Below, piece by piece: positions 9,326 through 18,808 of a DNA stretch of 64,000 nt. The DNA is from Chryseobacterium capnotolerans. GTDB taxonomy: Bacteria; Bacteroidota; Bacteroidia; Flavobacteriales; Weeksellaceae. The DNA is taken from the NCBI RefSeq assembly GCF_021278965.1, contig NZ_CP065589.1:2113001-2177000 (forward strand), read 5' to 3'. Every line of letters begins with the position of its first letter. The stretch's first letter is position 1. The translations under genes were made by a program, and so were the position numbers. Below the pieces are notes generated by a model. It saw only the letters and a program-made list of their open reading frames with translations, was not told the origin of the DNA and made no database searches.

Positions 9326-10699
9326 TTAGCTAAATACACTTAAATTTTTTGCAATATCTTTTCCTGCATACGGAGGGAAAACATCGAGTTCCAGATCTGG
9401 ATTTCCAACGAGCATAGCCTTAGTATTGCTTAATGCATCAAACCCTGCCTTCCCATAATATTTTCCCATTCCTGAATAGCCAACACCTCCAAATGGCAGA
9501 CTATCTATCCAACAATGCAAATTGGTTTGGTTGACGCATCCGCCTCCAAATGAGACAGAATTGAGAAAATAATCAATATGGTTCTGATTTTTACTAAAAA
9601 TATAAGCTGCAAGAGATTTTGGTTTTCGCTTAATGATATTCGTGATCTCTTTCAAATCAGAATAAACCATTACCGGTAAAACGGGGCCAAAAACCTCTTG
9701 CTGTAATGCCGGATCGTCCCAGGTACTGGGATACAAAACAGTTGGTTCCACATACCTTTGGGAAACATCATAACGCCCTCCAATAACTACCTTTTCAGGA
9801 ATAATGTAAGAAGCTACACGCTCTGTATCATGCTCGCTGATCATTCTGGCCAGATCAGGACTTTCCTGAGGATTTTCCCCATACATCTTTCGGATAGATG
9901 CCTTCAGTTTTTCAATAAACACATCAGCAATACTTTCATGAACATAGACATATCCAGGAGCAATGCACCATTGTCCAGATATCGCATTATGCCCCCAGGC
10001 AATCCTGTCTGCCGCAATATCAAGATTGGCCGTTTCATCAACCAAAGTAGGGTTTTGACCTCCGAGTTCAAGAATGACCGGAGTCAGATTTTCTGCGGCA
10101 GCACGCATAACTACTTTTCCTACATTGGAGCTTCCTGTAAAGAAGATAAAATCAAAAGGAAGTTTTAATAACTCTGTAATTTCTTCCCTTCCTCCGGTAA
10201 TAATAGTTACTGCTTCAGGTTCAAAGTATTGAGGAATAGTCTCCTGAAATAATTGGGCGACACTAGGTGTTGTATTGGCTGGTTTTAAGATAACGGTATT
10301 CCCTGCAGCTAATGCAGCAATGGCTGGGTCAAGCAAAAGCAATACAGGAGCATTGAATGGCCCTATAACCAAAGTAACTCCGTAAGGCTCTTTATAGATG
10401 ACACCACTGTTTCCTGTAGCTTCCAGACCTTTGGGGATTTCTATCGTTTGCGGAGTCATTAGCTGTTTGAGGTTTTCTTTATAGTACCTTATTACTCCAA
10501 GCGGTACGGTGATTTCAAATAATTGCTCGAAGGGAGGTTTTCTAAAGTCTTTTTCAAGTGCTTTACAAAATGCATCCTGATTTTCTGTAAGAAATTTTTC
10601 CATTCTGTTCAGTTGATCCATACGCCATTCATAGCTTTTAGTATTATCACTGAAGAAAAATTCTCGTTGGGTATCGAAAAGATTTTGATATTTGTTCAT
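9326..10699 (-). CDS. aldehyde dehydrogenase (class 3-like)
   Basis: 457 residues from the ATG at 10699 (MNKYQNLFDTQREFF); an upstream in-frame start adds 15 residues with no family likeness. It shows the NAD(P)-binding segments VIGPFNAPV and FFTGSSNVGKVV, the general-base region ILELGGQNP, and the nucleophile Cys near residue 245 in GQWCIAPGYV. The C-terminal FGGVGYSGMGKYYGKAGFD matches ALDH3-type enzymes, which oxidise medium or long-chain or aromatic aldehydes to acids. It is divergent from the flavoprotein dehydrogenase at 10860 and may share a pathway with that cluster (inference). Confidence 0.9.
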   Translation of the reverse strand: MNKYQNLFDTQREFFFSDNTKSYEWRMDQLNRMEKFLTENQDAFCKALEKDFRKPPFEQLFEITVPLGVIRYYKENLKQLMTPQTIEIPKGLEATGNSGVIYKEPYGVTLVIGPFNAPVLLLLDPAIAALAAGNTVILKPANTTPSVAQLFQETIPQYFEPEAVTIITGGREEITELLKLPFDFIFFTGSSNVGKVVMRAAAENLTPVILELGGQNPTLVDETANLDIAADRIAWGHNAISGQWCIAPGYVYVHESIADVFIEKLKASIRKMYGENPQESPDLARMISEHDTERVASYIIPEKVVIGGRYDVSQRYVEPTVLYPSTWDDPALQQEVFGPVLPVMVYSDLKEITNIIKRKPKSLAAYIFSKNQNHIDYFLNSVSFGGGCVNQTNLHCWIDSLPFGGVGYSGMGKYYGKAGFDALSNTKAMLVGNPDLELDVFPPYAGKDIAKNLSVFS

Positions 10700-10859
10700 A
10701 ATTTTTGTTTTTTGATGTTGATACAAAATTATACAAGCATACATTACCGCGTATGGTGTATTTTTCGGAAGTTATCAGAAGTATTCAATAGATTGTCTGT
10801 TTAAATACAAATATTTTATACATTTATATAAAGTATTGTGAATCAAAAAATACCTTATC

Positions 10860-12538
10860 ATGGACGAAACATTCCAGCCGGATGTCATTATCATAGGAAC
10901 CGGATTGGCAGGTCTTACTGCTGCCATGGAAATCACAAATGCCGGAAAAAAAGTACTGCTTCTGGATCAGGAAACTGAACAGAATATCGGTGGCCAGGCT
11001 TTTTGGTCATTTGGCGGGCTTTTCCTTATCAATTCACCTCAGCAACGAAGAATGGGAATTAAAGATTCCTATGAATTGGCTTTACAGGACTGGAAAGGCA
11101 CTGCAGGTTTTGATCGTGATGAAGATTATTGGCCCCGCAAATGGGCGGAAGCTTATCTGAAATTTGCTGCCGGTGAAAAATATGAATACATTTCTAAACT
11201 GGGAATTAAGTTGATGTTCATGGTAGGCTGGGCAGAACGTGGTGACGGATCAGCTACCGGACACGGAAATTCTGTCCCCCGTTTTCATGTAAGTTGGGGA
11301 ACAGGAACAGGTGTTGTAAAGCCTTTCGTAGAAAAAGCATACAGAGCGAAAGAAAAAGGCCTCTTACAGATGAAGTTTCGTCATAGAGTTACAGAACTGA
11401 TTGTGAAAGAAGGAAGAATAACCGGTCTAAAGGGAGATATTCTGGAAAATGATGACCAGGAAAGAGGCGTTGCTACCAATAGAAATATCATCTCTCAATT
11501 TGAATATGCTGCTCCTCATATTATTATTGCATCAGGCGGTATAGGAGCTAATCATGAACTGGTAAGGAAAAACTGGCCCGAAAGACTGGGAACACCTCCG
11601 GAAAATATGGTGTGTGGAGTTCCGGCTTATGTAGACGGTAAAATGATTGGCATTGCCGAAAATGCAGGAGCCAATATCATCAACCGGGATAGGATGTGGC
11701 ATTATACAGAAGGGTTACAAAACTGGAACCCCATCTGGCCAAAGCATGGAATCAGGATACTTCCCGGTCCTTCTTCCCTATGGTTTGATGCTAAAGGGAA
11801 ACGTCTTCCTGCACCTTTCCTTCCGGGATTCGATACTTTAGGAACATTGAAATACATTCAGGACACAGGATATTCTTATTCCTGGTTTATTCTGACACAG
11901 AAAATTATCAAAAAGAATTTGCATTATCCGGTTCAGAACAAAATCCGGATATCACCAATAAGGATTATGCGCTATTTTTGAAAAGAATTTTTGGTAAAAA
12001 AGCTCCCGGACCTGTAGAAGCCTTCAAAGAACATGGAAATGATTTCATTGTATCAGACAATTTGAAAGATTTGGTAGAAAGAATGAACCAGCTGGCAGGC
12101 AATCATCTTTTGAATTATGAAAAAATAAAATACCAGATTGAAGCAAGAGACAGAGAGCTGGACAATACGTTTTCAAAAGATACTCAGATTAATTATATCA
12201 GAAGTACCAGAAGCTATTTAGGAGACAAACTTGGGCGGGTTGCTGCTCCACATAAAATCCTATCTCCTGAAAACGGCCCTTTGATTGCAGTTCGGCTTAA
12301 TATTTTGACCAGAAAGACATTGGGCGGCATAAAAACCAATTTGAACGGACAGGTGCTGAGAGAGGATGACAGCATTATTGAAGGACTTTATGCAGCAGGT
12401 GAAGTGGCAGGTTTTGGTGGTGGCGGAATGCATGGTTATAGGGCTTTGGAAGGAACATTTCTTGGCGGATGCATTTTTTCAGGAATGAAAGCCGGAAAGT
12501 ATATTGCCGGATTGAAACAGGAAAATTCAAATGGATAA
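10860..12538 (+). pseudogene. FAD-binding dehydrogenase of the flavocytochrome/KstD type (frame break)
   Basis: The N terminus has a classical dinucleotide fold, DVIIIGTGLAGLTAAMEITNAGKKVLLLDQE, with QAFWSFGGLF after it. The C terminus closes the FAD site with EGLYAAGEVAGFGGGGMHGYRALEGTFLGGCIFSG. Overall length near 560 residues fits the FAD-binding dehydrogenase family, related to 3-ketosteroid delta-1 dehydrogenases and fumarate reductase flavoproteins. The frame shifts at the A run 11910-11914, where one A is missing; restoring it gives IIKKEFALSGSEQNPDITNKDYALFLKRIFG across the junction. The SDR gene follows after 9 nt, so they are one operon. The substrate is not evident. Confidence 0.87.
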
Positions 12539-12547
12539 AAACACAGA

Positions 12548-13350
12548 ATGAATAATTATTATAACAATAAAGTAATCTGGATTACAGGAGCCTCATCCGG
12601 AATTGGTGAAGCTTTAGTAAAAGAAATAGTAGAGAATAGCAATGCAAAAGTGATTCTTTCTTCCAGAAATGAAGAACAGCTCTATGAAGTGGCAGAAAGT
12701 GCAGGACTAACTGTGAATCAATATGCTGTGATTCCTTTAGATCTTAAGAACTATAAAGAAATGCCTGAAATCGCAGCCAAAGCCGTTGCAGCCTTTGGAA
12801 AAATAGATATTCTGATTAACAATGCAGGGTTATCCCAACGTTCGCTGGCTATGGAAACCGATATCGAAGTAGATAAACGCTTGATGGATGTAGATTTTAT
12901 AGGAACAGTAGCTTTAACAAAGGCAGTGCTTCCCTATATGCTTCAAAATAAAGGTGGACAAATTGCTGTGGTTTCAAGTCTTATGGGAATTTTTGGAGCT
13001 CCGATGCGTAGTGGCTATGCTGCTGCAAAACATGCTCTTCACGGCTTCTTTGATGCCCTGCGTGCAGAATTATATGCTCAAAATATTTCGATAACTATTA
13101 TCTGCCCGGGATTTATACAGACCAATATTTCCATTCATGCAGTAACCGGAGATGGCTCTACACAGGGAACAATGGATGATGCCACTAATAATGGCATGCC
13201 CGTGGATGTCTTTGCAAAAAAAATGCTGAATGCCATTGAAAAAAGAAAAATCAAAAAGCGATCGGCGGCAAAGAAGTATTGGGTGTTTACCTGAAAAGGT
13301 TTTTCCCTGCCCTGCTTGCAAAAATAATCCGAAAGGCGAAAGTAGTGTAG
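12548..13350 (+). pseudogene. short-chain dehydrogenase/reductase (frame break near C terminus)
   Basis: Classical SDR: TGASSGIG cofactor motif at about residues 12-19, NNAG, then Ser144 and the YxxxK pair Tyr157/Lys161 in SGYAAAKHA. It resembles DHRS7-like SDRs. After IEKRKIKK the frame breaks at the A run 13253-13257, where one A is missing. With it restored, the protein continues AIGGKEVLGVYLKRFFPALLAKII and stops at 13350, giving about 267 residues with a hydrophobic C-terminal tail; as written it stops at 13294. It is co-transcribed with the flavoprotein gene just upstream and probably reduces or oxidises a ketone/alcohol in the same route. Confidence 0.87.
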
Positions 13351-13537
13351 AAAAACCAGGAAAATTATTTACCCTAATAAGACTTTATTTACCTTTCACT
13401 CTAAAATTCTAAAACCAACAATCCTCTATCAGTAAAATGTATCTGTTTTAAAGTAATATGTCTACCTGTTTTGAAAATGTCTGCCTGTACATTTGTATCA
13501 TAAAATAACCACAGTATTAATCATTAAAAAAAGTATT

Positions 13538-14461
13538 ATGATTCAATCAGTAACATTTAAAAACCTTAACTGGGATGTAGCGGCAGATTTATATTTCCCA
13601 CCTAACTTTGACGAGAATAAAAAATATGCAGCCGTTATCAGTGCCCACCCGATAGGAAGCTGCAAAGAACAGACTTCAGGAAATGTGTATGGACAGGCAT
13701 TGGCTAATGAAGGATTTGTAGTATTGGTATTCGATGCTTCATTCCAGGGAGCCAGTGGCGGAGATATCCGTTTCATTGAAGATCCTACATTAAGAGTAGA
13801 AGATTTCCGTTGTGCCTGCGACTATCTGGTAACCCTTCCTTATGTAAACGAAACACGTATTGGAGTATTGGGAATCTGTGGCGGTGGCGGATATGCCATC
13901 AATGCAGCAATGACAGAACGTCGCATTAAAGCTATAGGAAGCGTTACGGGAGTTAACTATGGAAGGCTTTGGAGAGAAGCATTTGGAAACTGGAAGCCTG
14001 TTGAAGCATTAGAGAAAATAGCAGAACAGCGTACTGCAGAAGTAAGAGGTGCTGAAAGGCTTATTGGGCAATTCTTACCTCCCTCTGTAGAAGCTGGAAA
14101 AGCTGCAGGTATCAAGGATATTGATGTACTGGAAGCCACAGAGTATTACAAAACTTCACGAGGAGAAAAGCCTAATGGAGCAACCAATTATCTGTATTCC
14201 CGAAGCAGTGCAGCGGTAGGTTGGGATGCTTTTCACTTAGCAGAGGTTCTGTTGACACAGCCGTTGATGGTGGTTATCGGAGATAAACCCGGAGGTTTTG
14301 GAGCCTACAGAGACGGTCTGGAAATTATGAGAAGAGCAGGTTCAGAGAAAAAAGAGCTTGTGATTGCTGAAGGATGGTCACATTATGAATTGTATGACCA
14401 GCCGGAGCCTGTAAAAATAGCCTTGGATAAACTGATTCCTTTTTATAAAGAAAATTTGTAA
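13538..14461 (+). CDS. alpha/beta hydrolase, dienelactone-hydrolase-like with Cys nucleophile
   Basis: 307 residues starting MIQSVTFKNLNWDVAADLYFP; the ATG at 13538 is chosen over a start 15 codons upstream that reads like leader sequence. The nucleophile elbow is GVLGICGGGGYAINAAM, so the catalytic residue would be Cys114 rather than Ser, as in YcjY-type and dienelactone-hydrolase-type enzymes. The acid/His end is near GWSHYELYDQPEPV (His close to the C terminus). It follows the dehydrogenase/SDR pair by about 190 bp on the same strand, and a terminator follows it. The role may be ester or lactone cleavage in that pathway. Confidence 0.85.
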   Translation: MIQSVTFKNLNWDVAADLYFPPNFDENKKYAAVISAHPIGSCKEQTSGNVYGQALANEGFVVLVFDASFQGASGGDIRFIEDPTLRVEDFRCACDYLVTLPYVNETRIGVLGICGGGGYAINAAMTERRIKAIGSVTGVNYGRLWREAFGNWKPVEALEKIAEQRTAEVRGAERLIGQFLPPSVEAGKAAGIKDIDVLEATEYYKTSRGEKPNGATNYLYSRSSAAVGWDAFHLAEVLLTQPLMVVIGDKPGGFGAYRDGLEIMRRAGSEKKELVIAEGWSHYELYDQPEPVKIALDKLIPFYKENL

Positions 14462-14477
14462 TAAACAAAAAAATAAA

Positions 14478-14501
14478 GCACCGTTCGCCCGGGCGGTGTT
14501 T
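14478..14501 (+). terminator. GC-rich hairpin after the hydrolase gene
   Basis: GCACCG pairs with CGGTGT around CGCCCGGGCG-type sequence, about 17 nt after the stop, followed by a moderate TTATTATT tail. Confidence 0.6.
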
Positions 14502-14569
14502 ATTATTGAACATAGTATCTCATTAGAAAAAACAGGTGGAATTTCTACAATTTAATGTGGAACTTCTGC

Positions 14570-15173
14570 CTTTTCATAAATCAATCCTTCTGCTTTCAAT
14601 TCCTACCAAAAGCCAAGAGGGATGTAAACAATATTGATATGGCTCAATCCGGTTCTTTAGAGACTCTCTTCAATAGATTTTTTACAGCATCTGTAGTATA
14701 ATCTTCTTTCACTTTCGGTGAGCCCATACGAGGGAAGTGTATCGGATCCATATTTGTGCGTTGTATCTTGGTTTCCAGAAATCTTCAGGAATAAAACATG
14801 CTGCTAATTATTCAGGAATCAAACTCAGTACTCCTCCTCTATCATTTGACCCAAGAAAACTGGCCGCTTCTATTGTAAGAACAGCAAAAAATCCTACTGA
14901 AGCATCTTATCCGGACTGGCCACCAGTGGCTTTTAAAAGTATCTATAAAATCTTTCCCGGCGTGGTCCGGTATGTTTCTTCTGCAGCGATGCAAATGGTA
15001 ATGAAGAAGGCCAATAAAGGTGAAAAATCAAAAGGAAATATGGGAATTGATGGAAAATCACTGTTCACTATTTCTGAAAAATAACTTATATGGATTGCCG
15101 CCGGAATTGTAGGAATAGCAGCTGTTAAATTTCTGTTTTCAGGAATGTCTAGAAAAATTAATGAAGCTCGGTA
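14570..15173 (+). pseudogene. SDR-family C-terminal remnant and flanking gene debris
   Basis: The plus frame at 14737-15084 encodes HAANYSGIKLSTPPLSFDPR, then LAASIVRTAKNPTEASYPDW, which reads like the C-terminal third of an SDR oxidoreductase (the segment between the substrate loop and the tail). No TGxxxGxG or YxxxK part is present. Directly after the TAA the same frame continues with a hydrophobic segment (WIAAGIVGIAAVKFLF) to a stop at 15173, as though a membrane tail was once joined. Upstream, on the minus strand from 14752 to about 14570, the text PRMGSPKVKEDYTTDAVKNL and, in another frame, GLSHINIVYIPLGFW looks coding but is broken by stops. I read this as decayed gene fragments. Confidence 0.5.
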
Positions 15174-15393
15174 ATACCATACAAATTAGCTGTAATAAGG
15201 GATGTGAAAAATCAATATTACAACAGGTTTTAATAGATTAAATGAGCATTTTAAGATATTCTGAGTAGAAAACAAGAAACTTTTTCTGATCTTAGAGAAG
15301 TTTTTAAAACATGTTTTGGGTAAGTTTCTCTAAGATATTTCATAAATTTACACAGCAGTTTCAAATTGAGATCCGCATTAAAATTCTTCCCAG
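15174..15393. other. intergenic region before the ClC gene with an inverted repeat
   Basis: No gene seen. TCTTAGAGAA and TTCTCTAAGA, ten-base perfect arms about 26 nt apart (roughly 15291-15335), lie upstream of the channel gene and could be a regulatory hairpin or operator. No T tract follows, so it is not a terminator. Confidence 0.35.
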
Positions 15394-17242
15394 GTGAAAA
15401 TTCACAACAAAAAAAAAGTACCTAAGCTTTCTAAAATTTAAAAGAGATTTCCAGAAATATGGACTGGAAAAAGCCCGCAGCTATGAGCTTATTCTGCATT
15501 GGCTGAACAACAGACTGAGCCGGAACCAGTTCCTAGTGCTTTCAGGAATCCTTGTAGGATGTACAGCCGGATTGGCCGGAGTAATCCTGAAAACATTAGT
15601 CCATAACATCCACTATTTCATTACCAATAAAGTTCATTTTGAATATCAGATCCTGTTCTATATTGTTTTTCCGTTTTTAGGAATTGTTCTGACGACTTTA
15701 ATTGTATTAACACTATTTAAAGGTCAGGACCGAAAAGGAATTGGAGCCATTCTCTACGAAATTGCACAAAATTCAAGTATTGTAGCTTCTGTAAAAATGT
15801 ATTCCCAGGTAATCCAGAGTGCAGTTACTGTTGGATTAGGAGGTTCTGCAGGACTGGAAAGTCCCATTGCAGTAACCGGAGCGGCCATAGGATCCAATTT
15901 TGCCCAGACCTACAGACTCAATTATAAAGAACGTACTTTATTACTGGCAGCAGGAGCCACTGCCGGGATTGCTTCGGCATTCAATGCTCCTATTGCCGGA
16001 ATCATGTTTGCTTTTGAAATTCTGTTGACAGGAGTGGTTTTTACAGACTTTATTCCATTAGTGGTTGCTGCAGTTTGCGGAAGCCTTTTATCAAGAATTT
16101 TACTTCAGGAAGACGTGCTATTCAGGTTTTATACAAGAGAGGCTTTCAATTATAAAAATCTACCCTATTATCTTATTTTAGGTATTGTAACCGGATTATA
16201 CGCCAGATATTTTGTCATCATTTCCCAAAAAGTGGAACACTTTATAAAAGGGCTTCAGCTTTCAAAAATGCGAAAAGCAATGTTTGGAGGAGCTGTTCTT
16301 TCTTTACTTTGTGTGCTTTTCCCTCCTTTATTTGGAGAAGGATATGACACCGTAAAAGCATTTACCAATGGAAATACTCATTCAATCATCGAAAATAGCT
16401 TTTTCAGATATTTTGAAATTGGTGAATGGACGATTATTGTGTTTTTGGTGCTGGTATTATTATTAAAAGCATTTGCTACCTCTTTTACCATATTCAGTGG
16501 TGGAAACGGAGGTAATTTTGCCCCTTCTCTTTTTGCGGGCGGAACATTGGGTTATTTGTTTGCATTGGTTTGTCAGCATATCGGGTTTACAGATGTTCCG
16601 GTTACCAATCTTGTACTGGTAGGAATGGCTGGAGCCATGAGCGGAGTAATGTATGCTCCCCTTACGGCCATATTTCTGATTGCAGAATCCAGCTTTGGAT
16701 ATGATCTTTTCATTCCATTAATGATTGTTGCCATTATGTCTTATCTTATTGCCAAATGGTTCTCTCCTATTTCTCCGGAATTGAAGTCCCTTGCCGATGA
16801 AGGAAAGATATTTACCAATAAGCATGATAAAAACATTCTTTTTGCCTTAAGAACGGATGATTTTATTGATAAATATTCTCAGACGATTCAGGAAACAGCC
16901 TCTATCACAGAACTTTTTGAGCTGGTAAAGAATGGAGATAAAAATATTTTTGCTATCGTAGACGAAACCAGGGCATTAAAAGGCGTTTTAACACTGGATG
17001 ATATCAGACCTTATCTTTTTAATAAAGAAATTAATGCTGCCCAAACAGTTGATCAGATTATGAAGGCTCCACCAGCGATAGTTCGTCCTGAAAATAAACC
17101 TCTTCAAATACTTCAGATCTTTGATGATACTGGAGTTTGGAACCTGCCTGTGGTGAGTGAAAACAATGTTTTTATTGGATTTATTTCCAAGTCTTCTATT
17201 TTGATGAGCTATAGACAACTGTTGAAAGAATATTCTGATTAA
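15394..17242 (+). CDS. ClC-type chloride channel/transporter with C-terminal CBS pair
   Basis: The membrane core has the ClC signatures GLGGSAGLESPIA, AFNAPIAGIMFAFE, FSGGNGGNFAPSLFAGG and the later APLTAIFLIAE. The C-terminal 120 residues hold two CBS domains (ITELFELVKNGDKNIFAIVD; MKAPPAIVRPENKPLQI) that usually sense nucleotides. The usable frame from a GTG at 15536 starts inside helix B. In-frame coding continues upstream through KYLSFLKFKRDFQKYGLEKA to the A9 run at 15409-15417. Removing one A joins it to a GTG at 15394 (MKIHNKKKYLSFLKF), giving about 616 residues. I annotate that longer gene, with one probable base error. The start region is less certain than the rest. Confidence 0.87.
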
Positions 17243-17421
17243 TAAGAATTGAATCTCCCTGTAAAATCTGTGGTTTGACATCCCTTCAGGGAAATATCAC
17301 ATCTTTAATTATGATACTCAATAAAATTTTTCAAAATCTTAAATGTACTTTTCAAACAGTTAGTAGTAACTTAAAATAACTAAAGTATTAAAAAACTTTT
17401 GTGTCTTTTGTGTTTAAAAAT

Positions 17422-17456
17422 AAAATCCGTTCAAATATTATACTGAACGGATTTTT
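17422..17456. terminator. bidirectional terminator between ClC and aldo/keto reductase genes
   Basis: AAAATCCGTTCA pairs with TGAACGGATTTT; T-rich on both strands. It separates two convergent genes. Confidence 0.8.
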
Positions 17457-17480
17457 TAATCTAATAATGAAGTTTAGAAA

Positions 17481-18425
17481 CTAGTTGCTCACTTTAGTAA
17501 GCAATTCGATATCTTCCTGATCTAACACAAGCTTCGGTGCATTGAATAACGTTTCAAGCTGCGAAGAACTTGTTGCACTTACAATAGGTGCTGTAATCAA
17601 TGGATTGGCTAACAGCCATGCTAAAGCTACTGTTCCCTGGTTGCTATGATGCTTTTCACTCACCTGATCCAATGCTTTTAAAACTTCCAAACCTTTTGGG
17701 TTTAAGTATTTTCTTACTCCTTCTCCTCTTGCACTTTTGGCAAGGTCTGCTTCATTACGATATTTTCCGGTGAGGAAACCTGCTGCCAGCGACCAATATG
17801 GAAATACACTCAGATCAAATTGTTCTGCCAAGGGAGCATAGTTTTTCTCAAACCCTTCTCTTTCCAATAGATTATAATGAGGCTGTAATGCAACATATTT
17901 AGGCAGATTGTTCTTTTCAGAAGCCTCAAAGGATGCTTTTAAACGTTCCGGGGAAAGATTAGATGCTGCGATATAACGCACTTTTCCAGCCTTAATGATT
18001 TCATCATAAGCAGAAAGTGTTTCTTCTACCGGAGTAGTTTGATCGTCAAAATGGGTATAATAAAGATCAATATGATCCGTTTGAAGTCTTTGCAGCGATT
18101 CATCTACTGATTTCAGGATATGCTTTTTACTGATATCGTAGCCATGTTCTTTCGTTTCAGAGCCTACTTTGGTCGCCAGAACAATATCCTTACGGTTATT
18201 ACGGTTTTTCATCCATTTTCCGATGATCTCTTCAGACTGTCCGCCTTTTCCGTTTACCCACCATGAATACGTATCTGCTGTATCTATAAAATTAAATCCA
18301 GCTTCTGTAAATTGATCCAGTATATCAAAGGATTGTTTCTCGTCCAGCGTCCACCCAAAAACATTTCCTCCAAAATTAATAGGAGCTACTTCTAAATCAG
18401 TGTTTTTGATCTTTCTTTTTTCCAT
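17481..18425 (-). CDS. aldo/keto reductase
   Basis: 314 residues with the AKR layout: FGGNVFGWTLDEKQSFDILDQ, the tetrad Asp in FNFIDTADTYSWW with Tyr just after, Lys in VLATKVGSE, and His in DLYYTHFDD. These form the Asp-Tyr-Lys-His catalytic set of NADPH-dependent reductases. C-terminal cofactor segment APIVSATSSSQLETL. It is a single gene; the physiological substrate is not visible. Confidence 0.92.
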   Translation of the reverse strand: MEKRKIKNTDLEVAPINFGGNVFGWTLDEKQSFDILDQFTEAGFNFIDTADTYSWWVNGKGGQSEEIIGKWMKNRNNRKDIVLATKVGSETKEHGYDISKKHILKSVDESLQRLQTDHIDLYYTHFDDQTTPVEETLSAYDEIIKAGKVRYIAASNLSPERLKASFEASEKNNLPKYVALQPHYNLLEREGFEKNYAPLAEQFDLSVFPYWSLAAGFLTGKYRNEADLAKSARGEGVRKYLNPKGLEVLKALDQVSEKHHSNQGTVALAWLLANPLITAPIVSATSSSQLETLFNAPKLVLDQEDIELLTKVSN

Positions 18426-18808
18426 AAAAATTATTTTACTAAGTGAGATCTAAGGTAACGAATATTATACTGTATAACCATTCAAAATAGCCATACGATC
18501 TATAGTTATTATAAATGAAAAAGCCGATGATTGCTCATTTATTTTGCAGAATATAATAATATAAAAACAGTCTCATAAAAGACTGTTTCTGCTGTAATTG
18601 TTATGAACGTAAAGACGCAATTTTTATCTGTATTGTGTATTTTTTTACACAAGATAATTTCAGTATTCTTTTCGTACTAATTCTATGTGACTACGTGGTT
18701 AAATTTTTAAAACCAAATAGAGACATAGAGTTATGCAAGTTAATTCAAGTAAATAAAATAATTAATCCATTCATTGTGGTGTATTTTTCAAACTATTGGC
18801 GAGACAAT
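18426..18808. other. 383-bp intergenic stretch with a hairpin and dispersed-repeat text
   Basis: No supported gene. A hairpin at 18565-18588 is described separately. The text near 18686-18706 (CTATGTGACTACGTGGTTAA) is like short host repeats seen between genes of related genomes; related wording occurs near 17395-17415. Confidence 0.4.
18565..18588 (-). terminator. hairpin terminator downstream of the 603-residue gene
   Basis: AAACAGTC and GACTGTTT arms with an 8-nt loop; on the minus strand a TTTTTATATTATT tail follows. It would leave a 3' untranslated tail of about 220 nt after the stop at 18809. Confidence 0.5.

Noticed and set aside
14737..15084. Independent gene of 115 codons
   Set aside because: It lacks an N-terminal half and the cofactor motif expected of its SDR relatives, so it is treated as a remnant.
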